Source of the DNA: Pseudomonas sp. 10S4 | GTDB taxonomy: Bacteria > Pseudomonadota > Gammaproteobacteria > Pseudomonadales > Pseudomonadaceae | Reading direction: 5' to 3' | Length of the DNA: 64,000 nt | Assembly (NCBI RefSeq): GCF_034344865.1 | Contig: NZ_CP133774.1 | Coordinates: 7,192,001 to 7,256,000, forward strand | Shown here: in pieces, positions 57,220 to 64,000 of the stretch | Layout of the letters: each line of letters starts with the position of its first letter | How positions within the stretch are numbered: the stretch's first letter is position 1 | Notes under the pieces: model-generated | Database searches by the model: none | Told to the model about the DNA's origin: nothing | What the model saw: only the letters and a program-made list of their open reading frames with translations | Translations under genes and position numbers: made by a program

Positions 57220-58022
57220 GCGCAATCCTGTTGGTGGCGACCGTCCCAGCGACTGAACAGATCCTTCAGCAGCGTGGCGGTGTCCTGCGGACGTTCGAGG
57301 GGAAACATGTGGCCGCCGGGCATGGTCAGCGACTCGCCCAACGGCATGCGCCCGACAGAGCTGACGTGGTGACGCATGACCACACGGCTGTTACGTCCGC
57401 GCACCACCGCCAGTGGCACTTTCAACTGTCGTGCACGGCCGGGGCTGGTGTGGGGCACGCCACGGTAGATGCTGATTTCCGTGGCCGGATCGAAGCGCAG
57501 GCGCAGCTTGTCGCCGACCTTGTGCAAGCCGTGCTGCAAGTAGGCGTCGAAGCATTCCGGGTCAAAACCGCGAAACAGGGTTTTGCCGGCAAAATAACTG
57601 CGTGCGCTGTCCAGATCGGCAAACTCTTCGCGCCGGCCCAAGGTGCGACCGGCCGGGGTCAGGCGATCAATGAAACCAAAGCGCTTGGCGGCGAGGATCA
57701 CCCATTGATCGGCACGGGTCAGTACCGGCGAATCGAGCATCACCACACCGCGATACAGCTCGGGGCAACGCAGGGCCGCGTGCAAGTGCAGCACGCCGCC
57801 AAAGGAGTGGCCGACGCCCCAGACTGGTTCTGGTTGCTGCTTGAGGTGATGGATCAGTTCGTCCACCAGGTTGTACCAGTTGTCATCCGCCGGGAAGCGC
57901 GGATCATGGGCGTGCTGCTCCAGATGCGTCACCTGATACTCAGGTGCCAACGCCGCGAACAACTTGCCGTAGGTCCCCGAAGGAAAACCATTGGCGTGGG
58001 CGAAAAAGATCTGCTGCGACAT
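57216..58022 (-). CDS. Alpha/beta hydrolase
   Basis: 268 residues starting MSQQIFFAHANGFPSGTYGKL, with HANGFPSG as oxyanion loop, the nucleophile elbow GVGHSFGG and the C-terminal His in GGHMFPLE. The family is close to many predicted hydrolases of fatty or aromatic esters. The start at 58022 is chosen by family fit; the ATG at 58067 adds 15 residues. Coupled to the next hydrolase by an ATGA overlap. The arrangement of two hydrolases, GST and acyl-CoA ligase/thioesterase is shared with P. aeruginosa as I recall (PA1617-PA1623). Confidence 0.88.
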   Translation of the reverse strand: MSQQIFFAHANGFPSGTYGKLFAALAPEYQVTHLEQHAHDPRFPADDNWYNLVDELIHHLKQQPEPVWGVGHSFGGVLHLHAALRCPELYRGVVMLDSPVLTRADQWVILAAKRFGFIDRLTPAGRTLGRREEFADLDSARSYFAGKTLFRGFDPECFDAYLQHGLHKVGDKLRLRFDPATEISIYRGVPHTSPGRARQLKVPLAVVRGRNSRVVMRHHVSSVGRMPLGESLTMPGGHMFPLERPQDTATLLKDLFSRWDGRHQQDCA

Positions 58023-58154
58023 ACCGGTCAATCCATGGGCGAGAAACATGGGGTTGATTGTCCGCAAGACGCCGTCCTACAGCAATGACCGTAACTGACA
58101 GGAATGATGACAGTCCGGCCAGAGCTATAACCCATTAAGCATTCACGCATAACC

Positions 58155-58288
58155 CTGTGGCGAGCGAGCTTGCTCGCGCTCGGTTGCGTAGCAGCCGCAA
58201 TACCGGCGAACGCGGAACATCTGGGGAGCGATGGTGCCGGGGTTGGCGCCGCTTCGCGACCCAGCGGGAGCAAGCTCCCTCGCCACAG
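58155..58288. repeat. Imperfect inverted repeat with CTGTGGCGAG ends
   Basis: Arms CTGTGGCGAGCGAGCTTGCTC and GGGAGCAAGCTCCCTCGCCACAG pair imperfectly around a GC-rich centre of about 90 bases. It looks like a diverged REPIN. The rest of 58023-58314 shows no gene. Confidence 0.7.
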
Positions 58289-58314
58289 AACTCCGTCTGC
58301 AGATAAAACGTCGT

Positions 58315-58758
58315 TTAACGCGTCGGAGGATTCTCACCCAACGGCACCACAGCCATGGTCAACCGCGAAACACAACTGGCCTTGCCTTCATCACTGCTCA
58401 ACCGAATATCCCAAACATGCGTGGTGCGCCCAATGTGAATCGCCTTGGCCACCGCCGTCACCCGCCCGCTGCGCAAGCCGCGCAAATGGTTGGCGTTGAT
58501 TTCCAGGCCCACGCAGTAAAACTTGCTGGCATCGATGCACAGGTAGCTGGCCATCGAGCCGACGGTTTCGGCCAGCACCACCGAGGCGCCGCCGTGCAGC
58601 AAACCGTAAGGCTGGTGCGTGCGATGGTCGATGACCATGCTCGCGGTCAGGGACTCGTCGTCGAAGGCTTCGAAGCGGATATCCAGCACTTCGCCGATGG
58701 TGTTTTTCTGGATCGCGTTCAACTGTTCGATGTTGGGAGCGGTACGCCAAAGACTCAT
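58315..58758 (-). CDS. PaaI-type hotdog-fold thioesterase
   Basis: 147 residues with the hotdog motif HQPYGLLHGGASVVLAETVGS, which holds the catalytic acidic residue and the HGG loop. It hydrolyses acyl-CoA or aryl-CoA thioesters. AAAGGA lies upstream of the ATG at 58758. It follows the acyl-CoA ligase by 33 bases, so the two may set the level of the same acyl-CoA pool. Confidence 0.9.
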   Translation of the reverse strand: MSLWRTAPNIEQLNAIQKNTIGEVLDIRFEAFDDESLTASMVIDHRTHQPYGLLHGGASVVLAETVGSMASYLCIDASKFYCVGLEINANHLRGLRSGRVTAVAKAIHIGRTTHVWDIRLSSDEGKASCVSRLTMAVVPLGENPPTR

Positions 58759-58791
58759 CGCCGTTTTTCCTTTGTTGGTTTTGTTCGTCAC

Positions 58792-60459
58792 TCAATCCTG
58801 CCACAGCACCGCTTCGTTGCGCTCGCTCCATTCTTCGAAACGGGCGCCATACGCGGCTTCGATGACGTTGCGCTTGATCTTCAGGGTCGGGGTCAGAAAA
58901 CCGTTTTCCACCGCCCAACTGTCCTTGACCACCACTAACCGGCGCAAGCGCTCATGCTTGTCGAGGACGGCGTTGACCTCTTCCAGGAGTTTTTCCAGGC
59001 TGGAATGCAAACCCGCGCGCGCCGTGCCAATGGCATCCTGCTGCCCGACTGCCGAGAGCACGCACAACCCTAGCGGCGCACTCAGGCCATCGCCGACCAC
59101 GCATACCTGCTCGATCCGCGAATGCACCGCCAGGCGATTCTCGATGGGTGCCGGAGCCACGTATTTTCCTTTGCTGGTTTTGAAGATTTCCTTCAGGCGC
59201 CCGGTCAAGCGCAGGTTGCCTTCGGCATCTTGTTCGCCCTTATCGCCGGTACGCAAAAAGCCGTCCTCGGTGATGGTTTCGGCGGTTTTTTCCGGTTCCT
59301 TGAAGTACCCGAGCATGGTCGCGCCGCTGCGCACCATGACCTCACCGGACTCGGCAATCCGCACCTCGACCTCGGGGCAGGGCTTACCGATCCAGCCGGG
59401 TTTGTTCTCACCCGATCGGCCGATGTGCGAGTAACCACAGCTTTCGGTCATGCCATACACCTCCAGCACATCCAGCCCCAGTTTGCGGTACCACAATAAC
59501 AAGGTCTGCGGCACAGGAGCCGCACCGGACAGCGCGATGCGCAACGCATCCAGCCCCAACCCGGCGAGGACTTTGTGCCCTACCCGCTTGCCGATAATCG
59601 GCAGGCCAAGCAGGAAATCGAGGCGCTTTGCCGGAATCTTGCTGTACACGCCCATCTGGAATTTGGTCCAGATGCGCGGCACGCCAAATAGCGCTGTCGG
59701 CCGGGCGCGCTGCAAGTCGGTGAGGAAAGTGTCGAGGCTCTCGGCAAAGAACACGGTTTGCCCGGTATAGATCGACGCGAGCTCAACGAACATCCGCTCG
59801 GCAACGTGGCACAGCGGCAAGTAGGACAACAACCGATCCGACTCATTGAGGCCAAACAACTGCGTACCACGGGTGGTGGCGAACCCCAGATTGCCGAAGC
59901 TGTGCATCACGCCTTTGGGCAGGCCAGTGGTGCCGGAGGTGTAAATGATGGTCGCCAGCTGATCGGCGGCGGGTTTCGGGTCGTCCTGGATCGGCGAGCT
60001 TTTTTGCAGGTCGTCCCAACTGAAATCAAAGGTGCCGGGCGGATGCAATGGCAGGCTGATGGTCGGCAGGTCGGGGCTGACGCCACGGGACATGCCGGGC
60101 CAGTCATCGAGTTTGCCGATGAACGCCAGCGCGGCTTCGGAGTGAGTCAATACTTGAGCCACGGACTCGGCAGTGAGGTTGGGGTACAACGGCACCGACA
60201 CATGCCCGGCCATCCAGATCGCCAGGTCAGCGATGATCCAATGGGCGCAGTTTTTCGAGATCAGGGCGATGTGACTGCCTTGCGGCAATTCCCGGGCGCG
60301 CAGCCAGTGAGCGGCGCAGCGAGCCTGATGGCCGACGTCGGCCCAGGTCAGCGTCTCGACCTGGCCACCGCCCACCGGCTGCACCAAAAAGCGCTGGCGG
60401 GGATGACGGGCTTCACGCTCGTAGAACACGTCCAGCGGCAAACGAAAGGCAGCAGACAT
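58792..60459 (-). CDS. AMP-binding acyl-CoA synthetase
   Basis: 555-residue ANL-superfamily ligase. Motifs in order: YTSGTTGLPKGVMH (P-loop-like, about residue 180), YGMTESCG, the TGDKGEQD hinge region and a C-terminal lysine in TPTLKIKRN. It resembles long-chain fatty-acyl-CoA ligases of the FAA1 group (KTSKGKYVAP). AGGAG lies eight bases before the ATG. A 28-base palindrome 37 bases upstream is a likely operator. Confidence 0.92.
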   Translation of the reverse strand: MSAAFRLPLDVFYEREARHPRQRFLVQPVGGGQVETLTWADVGHQARCAAHWLRARELPQGSHIALISKNCAHWIIADLAIWMAGHVSVPLYPNLTAESVAQVLTHSEAALAFIGKLDDWPGMSRGVSPDLPTISLPLHPPGTFDFSWDDLQKSSPIQDDPKPAADQLATIIYTSGTTGLPKGVMHSFGNLGFATTRGTQLFGLNESDRLLSYLPLCHVAERMFVELASIYTGQTVFFAESLDTFLTDLQRARPTALFGVPRIWTKFQMGVYSKIPAKRLDFLLGLPIIGKRVGHKVLAGLGLDALRIALSGAAPVPQTLLLWYRKLGLDVLEVYGMTESCGYSHIGRSGENKPGWIGKPCPEVEVRIAESGEVMVRSGATMLGYFKEPEKTAETITEDGFLRTGDKGEQDAEGNLRLTGRLKEIFKTSKGKYVAPAPIENRLAVHSRIEQVCVVGDGLSAPLGLCVLSAVGQQDAIGTARAGLHSSLEKLLEEVNAVLDKHERLRRLVVVKDSWAVENGFLTPTLKIKRNVIEAAYGARFEEWSERNEAVLWQD

Positions 60460-60496
60460 AAGGCTTGCTCCTGATTTTTTGGTCTGGAGCAAGCGT

Positions 60497-60524
60497 AGTC
60501 AACCAAGCAAGTGCTTGGTTGACT
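60497..60524. promoter_or_regulatory. 28-base palindrome upstream of acyl-CoA synthetase gene
   Basis: AGTCAACCAAGCA and TGCTTGGTTGACT are perfect 13-base arms around AG. Its length and symmetry suit a TetR-family operator, and fatty-acid genes are often under such control, but no regulator gene is adjacent. Confidence 0.65.
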
Positions 60525-60559
60525 ATTTCACACAAAAAATCAGGTACACCGCAAAACAA

Positions 60560-60649
60560 TGTGGGAGCGGGCTTGCTCGCGAATGCGGAGGATCAGTCGA
60601 CATAAATGTTGCCTGACACACCGTATTCGCGAGCAAGCCCGCTCCCACA
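60560..60649. repeat. REPIN, TGTGGGAGCGGGC class
   Basis: 90-base element with perfect inverted TGTGGGAGCGGGCTTGCTCG ends, ending 20 bases from the sixA stop. Confidence 0.88.
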
Positions 60650-60669
60650 TTAGTCCTGCGCTCACCGAG

Positions 60670-61122
60670 CTATGGGTGTTTGATACCGTTGAGCTTCATC
60701 GCCCCGGCCAGCGGCAAGTCGCCTTCCAGCTCGGCCAAGCCAGCGGTTTTTACCGCTTCCGGCTGCTGCACATGACCGTGCTGCAAGTAGCCCAACAAGT
60801 TGCCCACCAACGGGTTATGGCTGACCAGCAACGCGTAATCCACCGACACCAACTGCTCCGCCACCGCTTGCGGGCGGTTGTCGGGGGTCAGCCACTCGAC
60901 GGTACGAATCTCCGGTTCAAAGCCCAAGGCCTCACGCACCAACTGCGCAGTCTGCTGTGCTCGCAGGTAAGGGCTGGCGTAGATCGCGCTGATCGGCTGA
61001 CCGATCAACTCGGCAGCGCTGCGCAGCGCCTCTTCACGACCGTGGGCGGTCAGTGCCCGTTCGGAATCGGGACGCGAGCCATAAGGCTCGGCTTCACCGT
61101 GACGCAATACCCAGAGTTTCAT
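60670..61122 (-). CDS. sixA: Phosphohistidine phosphatase SixA
   Basis: 150-residue histidine-phosphatase-fold protein starting MKLWVLRHGEAEP, with the RHG catalytic His at residue 8 and a second His in VSHNPLVGNLL. In E. coli SixA dephosphorylates the nitrogen phosphotransferase protein NPr (and was first linked to ArcB). The start overlaps the DUF4389 stop (ATGA). Confidence 0.92.
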   Translation of the reverse strand: MKLWVLRHGEAEPYGSRPDSERALTAHGREEALRSAAELIGQPISAIYASPYLRAQQTAQLVREALGFEPEIRTVEWLTPDNRPQAVAEQLVSVDYALLVSHNPLVGNLLGYLQHGHVQQPEAVKTAGLAELEGDLPLAGAMKLNGIKHP

Positions 61123-61466
61123 AGCTTGGGTTCCTCATCTCGAACCGGATGCGGAGCAGGCGCCACCACATGCGGCGCTTCACCTTCCGGTGTACGCGGC
61201 GCCGGCCAGTCGGCGAACGGCCAAGGTTTCTGGTCGCTGTGAAAGCTGCCGAAACGACCGATCTGCGCCAGGAACTGGCTCAGGCTGTCGCCGAAGTTCA
61301 TCAGGCTGGCGCTCGGGGCGCCATAGATCAAACGATAGATCAACTGCACCAGCACTACCGCGCCGAGGATGAATTGCGCCACTTGCCAGACCAGCAAGAA
61401 GACGATCATCCACAACACCCGCAGCAGGATGGATTCGTACTTGGCTTCTACTTTCGGATCGTTCAT
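61119..61466 (-). CDS. DUF4389 domain membrane protein
   Basis: 115 residues with one hydrophobic hairpin or pair of helices (ILLRVLWMIVFLLVWQVAQF, ILGAVVLVQLIYRLIYG) and a Pro-rich C-terminal tail. Function unknown. The start at MNDPKVEAKYES is conserved in this setting; the longer reading to 61550 overlaps gpsA. Lies between gpsA and sixA, all on one strand. Confidence 0.87.
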   Translation of the reverse strand: MNDPKVEAKYESILLRVLWMIVFLLVWQVAQFILGAVVLVQLIYRLIYGAPSASLMNFGDSLSQFLAQIGRFGSFHSDQKPWPFADWPAPRTPEGEAPHVVAPAPHPVRDEEPKL

Positions 61467-61497
61467 GTCTCGTTCTCCCTGCCCGTAGATTAAGGAT

Positions 61498-62523
61498 TCA
61501 GTTGAAACCGCTGGTGGAGATAAAGTCGACGTCGGTTTTCGGCTCGGCACGCATTAGCAGCCCGATCACCTGCTCAAGCGTGCGCCCTTCGAACAAAATC
61601 GCGTGCAGGCCGGCGACCAGTGGCATGTACACGCCCACTTCCTGAGCCTTGGCCTTGAGCACTTTCAAGGTGTTCACACCTTCGGCGACTTCGCCCAGGC
61701 GCGTCACCGCGTCTTCCAGGCTCAAGCCCTGGCCGAGGGCGAACCCGACCTGGTAGTTACGGCTTTTCGGCGACGAACAGGTGACGATCAAGTCGCCCAC
61801 GCCCGCCAGTCCGAGGAAGGTCATCGGGTTGGCACCCTGATTCACCGCAAAACGGGTCATTTCCGCCAGCGCCCGAGTGATCAGCATGCTCTTGGTGTTT
61901 TCGCCCATGCCCAGCGCCACCGCCATGCCGGCAATGATCGCGTAGACGTTTTTCAACGCGCCGCCCAGCTCTACGCCGAAGCGATCGGCACTGGCGTACA
62001 CGCGAAAGGTGCGACCGTGCAGCGCTTCCTGCACCCGCACGCACAGCTCTTCGTCTTCACTGGCGACGACAGTGGCGGTCAGCGCATGTTCGGCGATTTC
62101 ACGGGCCAGGTTCGGCCCGGACAACACGCCAATACGCGCTTGCGGAGCGATCTCTTCGAGGATCTCGCTCATCAGTTTGAACGTGTGGGCTTCGATGCCC
62201 TTGGTCAGGCTGACCAGCAGCTTGCCGCTCAAACGATTGGCAAAAGGGACCAATACCGAGCGTAGCGCGCTGGATGGCAGTGCGACGAAGCACAGGTCGC
62301 AGGCTTCCAGAGTGGCTTGCAGGTCAGTGACTGCCGTAACACCCGGCAGAATCTTGATGCCTTTAAGGTAACGCGGGTTCTCGCGATTGACCCGAATGGC
62401 CTCGGCCTGCTCGGGGTCACGCATCCACTGCAAGACCTGATGTCCGTTCTCGGCCAGAAGATTAGCCACGGCGGTACCAAAACTTCCGCCTCCCAGGACC
62501 GCAATTGGGCGCTGTTCAGTCAT
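61498..62523 (-). CDS. gpsA: Glycerol-3-phosphate dehydrogenase [NAD(P)+]
   Basis: Makes sn-glycerol 3-phosphate for phospholipids from dihydroxyacetone phosphate. The 341 residues start [21 protein letters not shown] with the Rossmann motif, followed by the [15 protein letters not shown] and [12 protein letters not shown] motifs with the catalytic Lys. The start at 62523 is fixed by family fit; the reading to 62601 adds a nonconserved stretch. Confidence 0.95.
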   Translation of the reverse strand: MTEQRPIAVLGGGSFGTAVANLLAENGHQVLQWMRDPEQAEAIRVNRENPRYLKGIKILPGVTAVTDLQATLEACDLCFVALPSSALRSVLVPFANRLSGKLLVSLTKGIEAHTFKLMSEILEEIAPQARIGVLSGPNLAREIAEHALTATVVASEDEELCVRVQEALHGRTFRVYASADRFGVELGGALKNVYAIIAGMAVALGMGENTKSMLITRALAEMTRFAVNQGANPMTFLGLAGVGDLIVTCSSPKSRNYQVGFALGQGLSLEDAVTRLGEVAEGVNTLKVLKAKAQEVGVYMPLVAGLHAILFEGRTLEQVIGLLMRAEPKTDVDFISTSGFN

Positions 62524-62719
62524 ATGCAATCCGTTAATCCATACCAGTGGCGATGCCAGCATTATACGGAGCGGCCCAGTGGCGGCCAGCCCCTGCGTCA
62601 ATTACCGGCACTTGTAGGAAGAAGACCAATAAAACCGAGGAAAATGCCCCTAACGTGACTGGAAAAGTCACTGAGCTCGGTTAACATGCGCGCCAATTAA
62701 TCGCTATCAAGGCTGTGTT

Positions 62720-64000
62720 GTGTCTTTTGGCCCGCCCTCACCTCGCTCGCCGCTGCTTCTGGCGCTGGTCTTCAGCCCGGCATTGCTGGCCGACGATCTG
62801 TTCCTGGACAGTGAAACGTTGCCGCAAGTGCTGACAGCCACGCGATTGAAGCAGTCGCCAGCGGCGGTGCCAGGCAGCATGACGGTGATCGACAGCGAAC
62901 TGATCAACGCCAGCGGCGCCCGGGACATCAGCGAATTGCTGCGACTGGTGCCGGGCATGATGGTCGGCAACATTACCGGCAATCAGCCAGCGGTGAATTA
63001 CCACGGCACCAACGCCAGCGAAGCCCGGCGTATGCAGGTGTTGATCGATGGCCGTTCGGTGTACCGGGCCGGCCTGGCCACAGTGGACTGGAGCGATATT
63101 CCGGTGGCCATGGAAGACATCGAACGTATCGAAGTCTTTCGCGGCCCGAACACCGTCAGCTATGGTGCCAACGCGCTGATGGCGGTGGTCAACATCATCA
63201 CTCGCAACCCCGCCGACAGCCATGGCACGCGGCTGAAAGTCACCCAGGGCCAGCGCGGCATCAATGACTTTTACGCCAGCCAGGGCACCGGTTGGGACGG
63301 TGGCGATTTGCGCCTGTCACTTTCCGGCCAGCAAGACGATGGCTTCGACTCGGACCGCACCGGCGCCGATTACCGCGACAGCCGACGCTTGAACCGCTTC
63401 AATCTCGCGGTCAGCCAGACGCTCAACGACAGTCAAAGCATCGACTGGCAATTGAACGCCAAGGACGGGACCAACCAGCGCCCCTACACCTACCGCCCGG
63501 TGTTTTCGGGGATTACCGCTGCCGGGAACAATTCCGACGTGATCGCCAAGGATTACGCCGGCTCGCTGCGCTGGAATCTGGACATCAATCCCGAGCACAG
63601 CCTCTATATCCAGGGCTCGGCGCAACACTGGGATCGCCAGCAGACCTGGCGCGCCTGCGACGCCGAAGTGTCGTTCAGCCCACAACTGACTGATCTGTGG
63701 CAACTCAGCCCGAACTATGCCGAACGCCTGGCGCGCAACATGGAGCGCTACACCGGCCCCGGCGCACCGGCCGGCAGCCCGGCTGAACGCGCATTGGGCA
63801 ATCAGGTGCTGGACCAATGGAGAAACGGCGCCCGGCAAACCCTGTGCGGCGACATTGACCAAAGCGCCCGGGAGTCGCGCTATGACCTCGAACTGCAAGA
63901 CACCCTGAGCCTGTCCGATAGTCTGCGACTGGTCAGCGGCATGAACTATCGTTACGACCGGGCAGACTCCGAGACCTACTTCAATGGCACGCTCGACGAC
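62720..64000 (+). CDS. TonB-dependent outer membrane receptor, cut by window edge
   Basis: The first 427 codons are visible and the frame stays open to the edge. The start is GTG with AAGG seven bases upstream; no suitable ATG exists. A signal peptide (LLLALVFSPALLA) is followed by a plug domain (LPQVLTATRLKQSPAAVPGS, IERIEVFRGPNTVSYGANA, VNIITRNP) and the start of a beta-barrel. The ligand is unknown; the plug resembles siderophore or vitamin B12 type receptors. Divergent from gpsA across about 195 bases that show no other gene. Confidence 0.9.
   Translation, partial: MSFGPPSPRSPLLLALVFSPALLADDLFLDSETLPQVLTATRLKQSPAAVPGSMTVIDSELINASGARDISELLRLVPGMMVGNITGNQPAVNYHGTNASEARRMQVLIDGRSVYRAGLATVDWSDIPVAMEDIERIEVFRGPNTVSYGANALMAVVNIITRNPADSHGTRLKVTQGQRGINDFYASQGTGWDGGDLRLSLSGQQDDGFDSDRTGADYRDSRRLNRFNLAVSQTLNDSQSIDWQLNAKDGTNQRPYTYRPVFSGITAAGNNSDVIAKDYAGSLRWNLDINPEHSLYIQGSAQHWDRQQTWRACDAEVSFSPQLTDLWQLSPNYAERLARNMERYTGPGAPAGSPAERALGNQVLDQWRNGARQTLCGDIDQSARESRYDLELQDTLSLSDSLRLVSGMNYRYDRADSETYFNGTLDD

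Overview
The window reads as a chromosomal segment of a fluorescent-group Pseudomonas. The evidence is the gene order (mltG-pabC-fabF-acpP-fabG-fabD-plsX-rpmF-yceD, then maf, sppA, rluC, rne; murB-LMW-PTP-kdsB-ycaR-lpxK-exbD-exbB-comEC), GC-rich codon use, and many short GTGGGAGCG-type REP/REPIN palindromes between genes. I see no phage, insertion sequence, CRISPR array or plasmid gene.

Layout. 1-12 kb: cell-envelope and fatty-acid synthesis genes, nearly all on the minus strand, from the thymidylate kinase gene (cut by the window edge) to yceD. After that come maf, the sppA/HAD/rluC group and a divergent rne with a leader of about 640 nt. 15.4-21.9 kb: an accessory block holding a LysR regulator, an EamA transporter, and a four-gene molybdenum hydroxylase operon (2Fe-2S subunit, Tat-exported Mo subunit, XdhC, MocA-like). 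22-29.5 kb: the murB-to-comEC housekeeping block. 29.6-36 kb: an ABC-2 exporter, GST, a transglutaminase-like protein, fadE and a small conserved protein. 36-39.3 kb: a LysR gene divergent from an AlaX-type tRNA-editing protein, a WelO5/BesD-like Fe(II)/2-oxoglutarate enzyme and a LysE exporter. 39.5-43 kb: a secreted M20 dipeptidase, a duplicated tRNA-Glu/tRNA-Gly pair and an unknown single-pass membrane protein. 43-53.5 kb: repeat-rich DNA, a chemoreceptor, a MocR regulator, two oxidoreductases, pyrF, a two-component system and a six-EF-hand protein. 53.7-64 kb: a mostly minus-strand run (AI-2E-type permease, DUF4892, GST, two alpha/beta hydrolases, thioesterase, acyl-CoA ligase, sixA, DUF4389, gpsA), then a TonB-dependent receptor leaving the window.

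Two things stand out. First, the AlaX / Fe-2OG oxygenase / LysE cassette looks like a make-protect-export module for a modified amino acid. This is an inference from gene families and linkage. Second, seven otherwise intact genes each carry one small frameshift (pabC, Mo-hydroxylase large subunit, ABC ATPase, the unknown membrane protein, the chemoreceptor, a histidine kinase, a GST). Four of these are one-base losses in homopolymer runs. That pattern is more typical of sequencing error than of real decay, so these genes are described by their likely intact function but flagged as broken as read.

Family calls rest on motifs and remembered family architecture; no database search was run.
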